Below, in pieces: positions 6,216 through 13,466 of a stretch of 14,110 bases of DNA. How positions within the stretch are numbered: position 1 is the first letter of the stretch; every line of letters begins with the position of its first letter. This stretch comes from an uncultured Bacteroidota bacterium (lineage in GTDB: Bacteria > Bacteroidota > Bacteroidia > Chitinophagales > Chitinophagaceae), in contig CAMLGR010000126.1 of assembly GCA_946479615.1 (NCBI GenBank), positions 1 through 14,110 of the forward strand, read 5' to 3'. The translations under genes and the position numbers were made by a program. The notes under the pieces were generated by a model. The model saw only the letters and a list, made by a program, of their open reading frames with translations. It had not been told where the DNA came from and did no database searches.

Positions 6216-6248
6216 AAAAAAAACCTCCCACATATTGCAAGGAGGTTT
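6216..6248 (-). terminator. Intrinsic terminator of the GH9 gene
   Basis: AAACCTCC (6221-6228) and GGAGGTTT (6241-6248) form a perfect 8-bp stem around a 12-nt loop. On the minus strand the stem runs straight into a tract of eight T (complement of 6216-6223). It starts about 20 bp after the GH9 stop codon, so it is almost certainly that gene's terminator. Confidence 0.85.
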
Positions 6249-6269
6249 GTTTTGATTCCATTGGACTGG

Positions 6270-8720
6270 TTACTGTTTATAGAATTTCAATTGTGTTGTT
6301 TCCTGTGCCCCGGCCACCTGCACAGAATAGATTCCTGCTATCAGAAATTGCACATCGATCATTTTTGAATAATAACCCGGTATCAATTGCCATTTTTCTT
6401 TTCGTACTAATTTACCCGATGCATCAAAGAGATTGATCATTACCGCAGCATGACCGCCAGAATAACCCGCCAGCGTAATTGTATTGTTAGCCGGATTGGG
6501 ATATAATGAAATTCTTTTTTTCGTAGTCCGCAACGGTAATGTCACTACTGATGAATAAAAGATCTTTCCCTGCTTATCTGTTTCCTTAATGCGGTACCAG
6601 GCCGTTGAATTTTTAACAGCTTCGCTATAATCATTGATCAGGTATACACTCTTATTGATTTCAGCCGGAACTGTTTCAATAGATGTATAATCAGTGCCGT
6701 TGAGTGAACGTTCTACTTCAAAATGACCGGTTTCTTCCGCGCCGATCGTTTCCCATTTCACTACCACTGCATTTCCTGCCCTGTTGGCTGTAACAGAAAG
6801 TACATGCAAGGGCAAAGGCGCTGATGAACCATTGGCAATAACTCTTACCAATAAACTGATATAAGCAGCTTGTGTATAAATACCGGCTTCGGTAATTTCC
6901 CATGAATTTTCATTGGCGGTTCCGTTCCAGCCGGTATTCCATTCACGGTATGATTTCATCGGCGGCTGACCACCCGGAGGTGAAATGCCCGGGATAGAAA
7001 AATCTTTATTCGGTCCGCCGGGCACATATCCTGGTGCAGGCCCATTGGGAGAAGTAAATACATTATCCCAGATCGTTCCGTCGTTGAACCAGCTATGGTA
7101 AAATTCGTTGACGCACCTATCTCCGCCATAGGCATACATATTGGTCAGCATCACTTTTCCCATCGGGTTCACACCATGAAACCAATGAAGATAGTTCTCT
7201 CCTAATTCCTTGTATAAAGCAGACTGCGAAGTATTGATATTGAATGTAGCAAAATCAAGATTGTCCAGCCCTGCATTCGCTTTTACCTCATGACTGTTCC
7301 AATGATATTGCGCATCCGGCATCGAGGCACGGTACAGATCGGTTTGATTATTATAGTCATCTACACTGGCAATATAATTCTGTCCACTCTTGACCGATCT
7401 GATATTATTGACAACACTGGTAGTGGCGCCGGGTAACATCGTGTATCGTAACAACGCTCTTTGCACAGAAGGATAATAAGGTCCCCACCACCAGGATGCA
7501 TAAGGTCTTGCTTTGAGATACATGGTATCGAAACAATTCTTATACTCGGCATCATGTGTCGCTTCAAAAAGATAAGCGGCCGCAGTCACAACGCTTTCCT
7601 GCTGGGTTGCTGCATCCTGGTCCGCATCACCAGCTTTTATATCCTGGTCGTCACAGGTGGTTTGAAAGGTGTTGAAATTATTGGTTGTTAATTTAGCGCG
7701 GTTCCATGCATTGATCGCCCTGGTCAGCAGATCATCTCCATATGTTGATAGTGAAGAAATGCCGGTGGACTTATAGACCGTACTACCCAATGCAAACACA
7801 GCAGCGCCCGTCAGCGTGGAAGAAGTACATTCAGGTACATAATAACGGGGATTATTATCGGCACTGGGCGGGCTGGCCGTATTATAATTGTCAACACCTA
7901 CTTTCAGAAACAATCCATTGGTACCACTGGCATTCTGCATACGCATGAGCCAATCGATTTCCCATTTTACTTCATCGAGAATATCGGGTATCCCATTGCC
8001 TGATTCAGGAATGTTATAGTCATCGGCAAAATACAATGGATGCATCCGGTATGTTTCGAGCAGGTTGCATACAGGTCCCATGGCAAACGTCACATATTTA
8101 TTATAATCACCCGCATCGAACCAGCCTCCATGCACATCACGGGCGCTGGCAGGGTTTCCTTTATCATAACGCGAACGTGCAGCTCTGTCCTGCAGGGCAC
8201 CTTCGAAGGAAGCGGCATCCGACCATTTTGCGTCGGTATACGGAGGTTGTTTAGCGCAGTTCACACGCTGGTAGAAATACATACGCGCTGCTTGTTTCAA
8301 CACTTCGGAGTATACATTGGTATTGATCTCGAATCGATACGATCCCACATTGTTGCTGACATCATAAATGTAATAGGAACCGGTAGCGGTAACCGTACTG
8401 AAATCGAACCACCACCCTTTATCGCCACTTTGTGTATGTGTGCTGCCTGCTTTCCAGGCAGTGAGCGTACCGGAATAAACAACAACATCATCGCTCCAGC
8501 GACGCACCTGGTATTGGTTTACACCGGTACCGGGTGAAAAAGATTCGGATGCATTATAACCGGTTTGCGGATCAACGATGACAGCTACTTTTTTACTGCC
8601 GGGCAGGTAACCAAACTGATCGATCTTGATATGCTTGCTGGTTGAACCCGGAGGTAACGCATTGGCCGTGACAGTAAATAAAAGCAATAAAATCGCGAAA
8701 GGACTGGTTAGCATTCTCAT
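6270..8720 (-). CDS. Secreted glycoside hydrolase family 9 (endoglucanase-type) with T9SS sorting domain
   Basis: 816 residues. A signal peptide (1 to about 21, ending TANA) is followed by an Ig-like N-terminal cellulase domain (about 28-130: HIKIDQFGYLPGSKKVAVIVD), a GH9 (alpha/alpha)6 catalytic domain (about 135-630), a fibronectin-III-like segment starting PLPLHVLSVTA (636-646), and a T9SS type A sorting domain with LYPNPANNTITL (739-750) to the end. Catalytic features: VHGGWFDAGDYNKY (196-209), with D202 and D205 as the nucleophilic-water and base pair, and NENSWEITEAGIYTQAAY (603-620), where E608 or E611 would be the acid. The HxR-type motif of many GH9 cellulases is replaced by EFYHSWFNDG (539-548). 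It should cleave beta-1,4-glucan or a related polysaccharide outside the cell. It has its own terminator; the leader upstream of 8720 carries an AACCGG/CCGGTT stem. No SusC/SusD pair is adjacent, so this is not a classic polysaccharide utilisation locus. Confidence 0.92.
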   Translation of the reverse strand: MRMLTSPFAILLLLFTVTANALPPGSTSKHIKIDQFGYLPGSKKVAVIVDPQTGYNASESFSPGTGVNQYQVRRWSDDVVVYSGTLTAWKAGSTHTQSGDKGWWFDFSTVTATGSYYIYDVSNNVGSYRFEINTNVYSEVLKQAARMYFYQRVNCAKQPPYTDAKWSDAASFEGALQDRAARSRYDKGNPASARDVHGGWFDAGDYNKYVTFAMGPVCNLLETYRMHPLYFADDYNIPESGNGIPDILDEVKWEIDWLMRMQNASGTNGLFLKVGVDNYNTASPPSADNNPRYYVPECTSSTLTGAAVFALGSTVYKSTGISSLSTYGDDLLTRAINAWNRAKLTTNNFNTFQTTCDDQDIKAGDADQDAATQQESVVTAAAYLFEATHDAEYKNCFDTMYLKARPYASWWWGPYYPSVQRALLRYTMLPGATTSVVNNIRSVKSGQNYIASVDDYNNQTDLYRASMPDAQYHWNSHEVKANAGLDNLDFATFNINTSQSALYKELGENYLHWFHGVNPMGKVMLTNMYAYGGDRCVNEFYHSWFNDGTIWDNVFTSPNGPAPGYVPGGPNKDFSIPGISPPGGQPPMKSYREWNTGWNGTANENSWEITEAGIYTQAAYISLLVRVIANGSSAPLPLHVLSVTANRAGNAVVVKWETIGAEETGHFEVERSLNGTDYTSIETVPAEINKSVYLINDYSEAVKNSTAWYRIKETDKQGKIFYSSVVTLPLRTTKKRISLYPNPANNTITLAGYSGGHAAVMINLFDASGKLVRKEKWQLIPGYYSKMIDVQFLIAGIYSVQVAGAQETTQLKFYKQ

Positions 8721-8920
8721 GAAAGTTGGTTTAGTGCTGTAAACCGGTGGTTAGCCGGCCGGTTGTTTGAAAAGGTAAGATTAAAAGTCCGGGATGGATA
8801 AAAGCAGCGAAACTAATTACTAAAAATCATGCCCCTGGAAAGAAAAGATAGATGAATCGGGAAATTGACTGCCGCCAGGAACTGTATTTCAACAATGAAG
8901 TTTGTTGATACCCGCAATGA

Positions 8921-8950
8921 ATTCCGGAATCAAGGAAATTTCCTCATTCC
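8921..8950. promoter_or_regulatory. Clustered dyads in the divergent GH9/DUF2911 control region
   Basis: The gene-free stretch 8721-9082 separates two divergent secreted-protein genes. Within it lie ATTCCGGAAT (8921-8930, perfect palindrome) and AGGAAATTTCCT (8933-8944, perfect palindrome), centred 13 bp apart; the second is flanked by GGAAT (8926-8930) and ATTCC (8946-8950), which extend the dyad. CAACAA/TTGTTG (8890-8907) is a further short dyad. An operator for a dimeric regulator is plausible but unproven. On the minus strand TAGTTTCG (8808-8815) is a one-mismatch -7 box for GH9. Elsewhere in the gap I see nothing definite. Confidence 0.35.
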
Positions 8951-9082
8951 CCGATTCGTAAAACCCCGGTTAACCATTTTCACCTTCCAGCCTATCCTTT
9001 TAACCGTTTGAGGAGAATGCAAAGGGCTGCATGATGAATCCCCGTAAATTAAAAGAGCAATGGATTCATCACTTTAAACTAC

Positions 9083-10174
9083 ATGCAAATGCAACAACTA
9101 AATCCTATGCGATTATTATCGCTATTGATACCGGTGATGCTGGCTGCGCCGGTCCGTTCGCAAATCACTACACCCCGCACTCCCAGCCCGGCTGCTACGG
9201 TTTCACAAACGATCGGCATCTCTACTGTCACGATCAATTATTCAAGACCTTCTGTAAAAAACCGTGAAATATGGGGCGCGCTGGTTCCTTATGGATGGAA
9301 TGTACAGGGTTTTGGCGCCGGCAATTCCGCTCCCTGGCGCGCCGGTGCTAATGAAAACACGGTCATAAAATTTTCACACCCGGTAAAAGTAGAAGGCAAG
9401 ACAATACCGGCCGGTTCCTATGGTTTGTTTTTTGTGATCAATAAGGACAATACGGGAGAAGTTATTTTATCCAGAGACAGCCGTTCCTGGGGCAGCTTTT
9501 TTTATGATGCCAGGCTGGATGAACTGCGCGCACCGATACAAACACGCGCCATTCCTCATACGGAATTACTCACTTATGATTTTATCAACCTGACAAAGAA
9601 CAGCGCTGAATTAGTATTGGATTGGGAAAAGAAACAGTTTCCGGTAAAAATCGAATATGCAGTCGATGACCTGGTAATTGAAAATGCAACAGAAGAATTG
9701 AAAGGGCCTGTTGGATTCAACTGGCAGGGATATACCAGCGCAGCTAACTATGCATTTCAGAATAAAACCAACCTGGACCAGGCATTGATCTGGGCCGATA
9801 AAGCGATCACGATGAATAATACGTTTGCCACACAAAGTATCAAGGCAAACATTCTTGGTGCGCAGGGAAAAACAGCCGAAGCGGATAAAATAATGGCCGA
9901 TGCGTTAGTGAATGCCACGGAAGCAGAGATCAACCTGTATGGATATCAATTTTTACAGGGCGGTAATACCGATAAGGCCATCGGGATATTTGTATTGAAT
10001 ACAAAACGGTTTCCTAAAAGTGCCAATGCCTGGGATAGTTTAGGCGAAGGCTATTTCACAAAAGGTGATAAAAAGAATGCCATTGCCAGTTTCAAAAAAT
10101 CATTGAGCCTGAACCCGCCATTGAATGTCAAAGACAATTCGGAGAAGTTTATGAAGCAGTTAGGGGCGATGTGA
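9083..10174 (+). CDS. Secreted DUF2911 domain protein with C-terminal TPR repeats
   Basis: 363 residues. A hydrophobic N-terminus ending VRSQ (about 26) looks like a signal peptide. Residues about 38-190 match the Bacteroidota DUF2911 pattern: VSQTIGISTVTINYSRPSVKNREIWG (40-65, family core VTIxYSRP), PYGWNVQGFGAGNSAPWRAGANENT, IPAGSYGLFFVIN and LVLDWEKKQFPVKI. Residues about 215-345 hold tetratricopeptide-like helices (ANYAFQNKTNLDQALIWADKAI; AWDSLGEGYFTKGDKKNAIASFKKSL) ending in LSLNPPL. Its molecular role is unknown; TPRs suggest protein binding in the periplasm or at the envelope. The start is uncertain: Met1, Met3 or Met9 could all begin the signal peptide, and TCACTTTA at about 9071 is a poor -7 box. 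An inverted-repeat element begins 5 nt after the stop. Confidence 0.85.
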   Translation: MQMQQLNPMRLLSLLIPVMLAAPVRSQITTPRTPSPAATVSQTIGISTVTINYSRPSVKNREIWGALVPYGWNVQGFGAGNSAPWRAGANENTVIKFSHPVKVEGKTIPAGSYGLFFVINKDNTGEVILSRDSRSWGSFFYDARLDELRAPIQTRAIPHTELLTYDFINLTKNSAELVLDWEKKQFPVKIEYAVDDLVIENATEELKGPVGFNWQGYTSAANYAFQNKTNLDQALIWADKAITMNNTFATQSIKANILGAQGKTAEADKIMADALVNATEAEINLYGYQFLQGGNTDKAIGIFVLNTKRFPKSANAWDSLGEGYFTKGDKKNAIASFKKSLSLNPPLNVKDNSEKFMKQLGAM

Positions 10175-10178
10175 TGTT

Positions 10179-10341
10179 TGTCTGAACCGGGATTGGGGAT
10201 GCATGGGATTATCAGGAAATCGAACTCATACGAGGTTGTATTAAGGATAGATATATAAAGTTCTTACACCTTAGTCTATTAAAGTTTATAGTATTCCCGT
10301 CTTCTAAAAATCCCATGCATCCCCCAGTCCCGGTTCAGACA
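10179..10341. repeat. MITE-like element with 32/33-bp terminal inverted repeats
   Basis: The left end (10179-10210) starts TGTCTGAACCGGGATT; the right end (10309-10341), read in reverse complement, starts TGTCTGAACCGGGACT. The two arms are identical apart from one substitution and one 1-nt gap, and both contain GGGATGCATGGGATT or its near equivalent. The inside (98 bp) is A/T-rich and has no ORF. A GGGATT-type motif recurs about every 16-17 nt in the arms and once more inside the right arm (GGGAAT). No clear target-site duplication is visible: only TT on both sides. Transcribed, the arms would form a very stable hairpin 5 nt after the DUF2911 stop. It looks like a non-autonomous repeat or a structured RNA element; I recall similar TGTCTGAACC-GGATT repeats dispersed in other bacteria. 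Confidence 0.8.
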
Positions 10342-10444
10342 TTCCTCTTCCCGCACCTCATCCCTCCTTTTCTGCAATTCACCGATTTTGAATAGCCCGG
10401 AGGCTACTGTGTAAACTAATTTGCGGGCTATTAACAGGATCGAT

Positions 10445-10783
10445 ATGAAGAAATGGATAATAGCAGCGTTGATTGGTTTTAGCAGCCTGCCGGGGATCGC
10501 GCAGCAAACAGTATATACTTACACAGATAATGCAAACCAATCTGTCAACCCCGATCATAAAACAGGGGCCAGCGTGGTACCTGATGGATCAGCCATACTG
10601 CTTCACGCCCAGTTGCACCGCCGTGAACAAACAACGGGTATGAATACTTTGCAGGAACGATCTGTCAATGAAAATGCAGCAGGGTTCAATACCCAACTGG
10701 TATTGGGTTACCTGGTAAACAATCAACACAGGATCATCATTAAAAAACCGGGAGAAAAAATATCCTGGGCCAGCCTGGATTAA
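10445..10783 (+). CDS. Small secreted protein of unknown function
   Basis: 112 residues beginning MKKWIIAALIGFSSLPGIAQQ, a textbook signal peptide cleaved near residue 20 (GIA-QQ). The mature part (about 92 residues) has no cysteine and no transmembrane segment; it holds TVYTYTDNANQSVNPDHKTGASVVPDG and ends HRIIIKKPGEKISWASLD. I do not recognise a family. Evidence that it is real: the signal peptide, a normal composition, and a stop that meets the thiolase stop. The ATG at 10445 is chosen because it opens the signal peptide; a TTG 24 nt upstream is in frame but lies in a promoter-like TAATTTG. Upstream, AATAGCCCG (10391-10399) and CGGGCTATT (10424-10432) form a perfect 9-bp inverted repeat across that box. 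The neighbours give no functional hint. Confidence 0.65.
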   Translation: MKKWIIAALIGFSSLPGIAQQTVYTYTDNANQSVNPDHKTGASVVPDGSAILLHAQLHRREQTTGMNTLQERSVNENAAGFNTQLVLGYLVNNQHRIIIKKPGEKISWASLD

Positions 10784-11964
10784 TCGACGTTTTCGATCAC
10801 CATCGCGCTGGCGCCGCCACCGCCGTTACAAATACCGGCTGCGCCATATCTGGCTTTGTTGGCTTTTAATACATTGATGAGCGTAACAATGATGCGGGCG
10901 CCACTGGCTCCTAACGGGTGACCGATAGAAACAGCGCCACCATGTACATTCACTCTGGAAGGATCCAGTTTCATCCGCCTGCTGTTTTCAATACCTACTA
11001 CAGCGAATGCTTCGTTGAGCTCCCAATAGCTGATATCAGACATTTGCAGACCTGCTTTGGCAACCGCTTTTGGTACAGCCAGTGAAGGCGTGGTAGTAAA
11101 CCATTCCGGTGCCTGTTCGGCATCGGCATAACTTTTTATTTTGGCAATAGGTTTTAATCCCAGTGCATCTGCTTTTTCTTTACTCATGAGTACTACTGCC
11201 GCAGCGCCATCATTCATGGTACTGGCATTGGCAGCGGTAACTGTACCGTCTTTTTGAAAAGCCGGGTTCAGTGAAGGGATCTTATCAAATTTTACATTGT
11301 AAGGTTCTTCATCTTTTGAAAATATAACCGGATCGCCTTTGCGTTGTGGGATTTCAACAGGAATCACCTCGTTGGCAAATAAACCCTTTTCCCAGGCCGC
11401 CTGGCTTCGTTTATAACTTTGGATGGCAAATTCGTCCTGTTCGCCACGGCTTACACCACATTCTTTCGCACAAAGCTCTGCCGCATTACCCATTGCCTTT
11501 CCATCATATACATCGGTCAGCCCATCTTTCGCCAATCCATCGATGAAAGCAGCATTGCCATATTTATTTCCCCATCTCATCGTTTCTGCATAGAAGGGAA
11601 CATTGCTCATACTTTCCATACCTCCTGCCACTACGATATCTGCATCACCCAATAAAATACTTTGAGCAGCCTGTGCAATAGCTTTCATGCCGCTGGCACA
11701 AACTTTATTGACAGTGGTACAATTCACTTCATTCGGGAGACCGGCAAATTTAGCGGCCTGCCGTGCCGGTGCCTGCCCGAGATTGGCCTGTATCACACAA
11801 CCCATTAACACATCCTGCACCTGTTCGGGTTTGATACCTGCTTTGGCAACAGCCGCTTTAATAGCCGCAGCGCCAAGTTTGGTTGCTGAAATATCTTTCA
11901 AACTTCCACCGAAACTGCCGATCGGGGTACGAACTGCCGAGATAATATAAACTTCCTTAGACAT
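10780..11964 (-). CDS. atoB: Acetyl-CoA C-acetyltransferase (thiolase)
   Basis: 394 residues, the normal length for the biosynthetic/degradative acetoacetyl-CoA thiolase family; it interconverts two acetyl-CoA with acetoacetyl-CoA, or cleaves longer 3-ketoacyl-CoA in beta-oxidation. Catalytic residues are visible: nucleophile C89 in NKVCASGMKA, NEAF (317-320), H349 in SIGHPLGASGAR, and C379 in CNGGGGASAM. VRTPIGSFGG (11-20) and GGMESMSN (114-121) are family blocks. The ATG at 11964 gives MSKEVYIISAVRTPIG, the standard start; upstream in-frame Met codons would add a Cys/His-rich stretch alien to the family. No hydroxyacyl-CoA dehydrogenase or CoA-transferase is adjacent, so its pathway is open. 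Its stop codon overlaps that of the small secreted gene. The symbol reflects the thiolase family; it could equally be a phaA- or fadA-type enzyme. Confidence 0.93.
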   Translation of the reverse strand: MSKEVYIISAVRTPIGSFGGSLKDISATKLGAAAIKAAVAKAGIKPEQVQDVLMGCVIQANLGQAPARQAAKFAGLPNEVNCTTVNKVCASGMKAIAQAAQSILLGDADIVVAGGMESMSNVPFYAETMRWGNKYGNAAFIDGLAKDGLTDVYDGKAMGNAAELCAKECGVSRGEQDEFAIQSYKRSQAAWEKGLFANEVIPVEIPQRKGDPVIFSKDEEPYNVKFDKIPSLNPAFQKDGTVTAANASTMNDGAAAVVLMSKEKADALGLKPIAKIKSYADAEQAPEWFTTTPSLAVPKAVAKAGLQMSDISYWELNEAFAVVGIENSRRMKLDPSRVNVHGGAVSIGHPLGASGARIIVTLINVLKANKARYGAAGICNGGGGASAMVIENVD

Positions 11965-12021
11965 GATTTTTATTTTTTGACCCGGTTTGCATATTGTGCA
12001 ATGAATGTGTAAACAGGCATG

Positions 12022-12029
12022 CAAAGATA
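12022..12029 (-). promoter_or_regulatory. -7 promoter box for the thiolase
   Basis: The minus strand reads TATCTTTG, an exact TAnnTTTG, 57 nt before the thiolase ATG. About 17 nt further upstream is TTTTC, a poor -33 match. The leader would be about 50 nt and ends in an A/T-rich run (AAAAAATAAAAATC) right before the ATG, in keeping with the A-rich translation start regions of Bacteroidota. Confidence 0.55.
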
Positions 12030-12237
12030 ACAATTGTTAGTAGAATGAAAAGCCAGTCAAAGCATCCATATTTACCGAATCCTGAAAAGAAATTATCGAT
12101 GGGCATTTATTGGTCACAGATGCACGGATCACCTGTGGCAATTAACCAATTTATTCTTTTTCTCTCAAGAGCTAACAACAGGCCGGCTCCCCTGGTTCCG
12201 GGACCTTGCCCGTGCCTCCTGTTATTCCAGAACAGAT

Positions 12238-12245
12238 TATCTTTA
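12238..12245 (+). promoter_or_regulatory. -7-like box near the methyltransferase start
   Basis: TATCTTTA differs from TAnnTTTG in the last base only and ends 8 nt before the ATG at 12254, predicting a leader of a few nucleotides at most. CTGTT/AACAG (12219-12235) forms a small dyad just upstream. No -33 box is obvious. The box favours the ATG at 12254 over the in-frame TTG at 12206, which would lie upstream of the transcript. Confidence 0.4.
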
Positions 12246-12253
12246 GCGCCATC

Positions 12254-13423
12254 ATGAGTGTATATACCAGCAAATCCGTTGTTATTGTTACCTGTCCCAA
12301 GCGTCTCAGTCCTTTCCTGGAACAGGAAGTAAGGGAATTGGGATTTACCATTGAAGAAACATTTATTACCGGTGTGCGCCTGTCGGCTACCATTAATGAG
12401 TGTATTAAATTAAACCTAAACCTTCGCTGTGCGAGCCAGGTATTGTATAGTCTCAAACAATTCCGGGCGGTTAATGCCGATGAAATTTACAATCACCTGG
12501 TCGTTTATCCCTGGGAAGAGATATTGCCCGATCCCGGTTATTTTTCCATTACCAGCAATGTCAGTAACCCTACGATCAATAACAGCATGTTTGCCAACCT
12601 GCGGGTAAAGGATGCCATTGTAGACAGGATACGGGAGAAACGAGGCACACGTCCTTCTACCGGTTCTGAATTGACCGGCGCGGTCATTAATTTATTCTGG
12701 AAGAATGATCATGCAGAAGTATTCATCGATACTTCGGGCGATTCATTGGGAAGACATGGTTACCGTAAAATACCTGGGCAGGCGCCCATGCTGGAAGCAT
12801 TGGCGTCCGCAACTATTTATGCTACCCGCTGGGACAGGCAATCGGCCTTTGTAAACCCGATGTGCGGCTCGGGTACACTCGCGATCGAAGCGGCTATGAT
12901 TGCTACCAACCGGAGACCGGGTTTGTTCAGGACCAATTATGCATTTATGCACCTTAACGGATATGATGAAAAAGTATACCTCGAAGAAGATGCCTTGCTC
13001 GAAAGCCAGATCATCGATGTACCGGGATTGCGGATCATCGCTACCGATTATAGTGACAGGGCTATCGGGAATGCAAAGAAAAATGCCATTGCTGCAGGTG
13101 TAGCCGGCCTGATCGATTTTGACGTTTGTGATTTTGCCGATACCGGAATACCTCCTGCTCCCGGTGTATTTTATGTAAATCCTGAGTATGGAGAACGATT
13201 AGGGGAAGTAAGCAAACTGGAAGCAACCTATAGCCGTATCGGTGATTTCATGAAACAAAAATGCGGCGGTTATTATGGATATGTATTTACGGGCAATCTG
13301 GAGCTCGCCAAGAAAATCGGATTGAAAGCAAAACGAAGGATCGAATTTTACACCAGCACTATCGATTGCCGCCTGCTGGAATATGAATTGTACAGCGGAT
13401 CGAGGGAGGTGGGGAAGGTTTAA
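12254..13423 (+). CDS. THUMP-domain class I SAM-dependent RNA methyltransferase (RlmL N-terminal / YpsC type)
   Basis: 389 residues. The family methylates guanine N2 of 23S rRNA (E. coli RlmL N-terminal half, m2G2445) or related RNAs. Seen: an N-terminal ferredoxin-like/THUMP region (about 1-165) with RVKDAIVDRIREKRGTRPS (117-135) and AEVFIDTSGDSLGRHGYR (154-171); and a Rossmann methyltransferase domain with NPMCGSGTLAIEAA (201-214; SAM-binding motif I) and ATNRRPGLFRTNYAF. Motif IV reads NPEYGERL (309-316) where most relatives have NPPYGERL. E. coli RlmL carries a second methyltransferase half; this protein is single, as in Bacillus YpsC. The ATG at 12254 is used because MSVYTSKSVVIVTCPKRLSPFLEQE is the usual start. 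The MazG-like gene follows after 43 nt, probably in the same transcript. Confidence 0.9.
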   Translation: MSVYTSKSVVIVTCPKRLSPFLEQEVRELGFTIEETFITGVRLSATINECIKLNLNLRCASQVLYSLKQFRAVNADEIYNHLVVYPWEEILPDPGYFSITSNVSNPTINNSMFANLRVKDAIVDRIREKRGTRPSTGSELTGAVINLFWKNDHAEVFIDTSGDSLGRHGYRKIPGQAPMLEALASATIYATRWDRQSAFVNPMCGSGTLAIEAAMIATNRRPGLFRTNYAFMHLNGYDEKVYLEEDALLESQIIDVPGLRIIATDYSDRAIGNAKKNAIAAGVAGLIDFDVCDFADTGIPPAPGVFYVNPEYGERLGEVSKLEATYSRIGDFMKQKCGGYYGYVFTGNLELAKKIGLKAKRRIEFYTSTIDCRLLEYELYSGSREVGKV

Positions 13424-13466
13424 TGGTTTATAGTTTTTGTTCAGAGAAATTAATTATCATCTGTTT

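Noticed and set aside
8040..8537. Plus-strand 165-aa ORF antisense to GH9
   Set aside because: It lies wholly within the conserved GH9 catalytic domain on the other strand and shows no domain of its own.
6270..8720. Polysaccharide utilisation locus
   Set aside because: No SusC, SusD, sensor or further hydrolase genes lie nearby; the neighbours are a GNAT/TrpF-like operon and a DUF2911 gene.
10175..10346. Target-site duplication for the inverted-repeat element
   Set aside because: Only a TT dinucleotide is shared by the two flanks, which is not distinguishable from chance.
11994..12257. Plus-strand 87-aa ORF between the thiolase and the methyltransferase
   Set aside because: It overlaps both promoter boxes and the methyltransferase start, has no recognisable motif, and has a Pro/Leu-rich translation typical of non-coding sequence.
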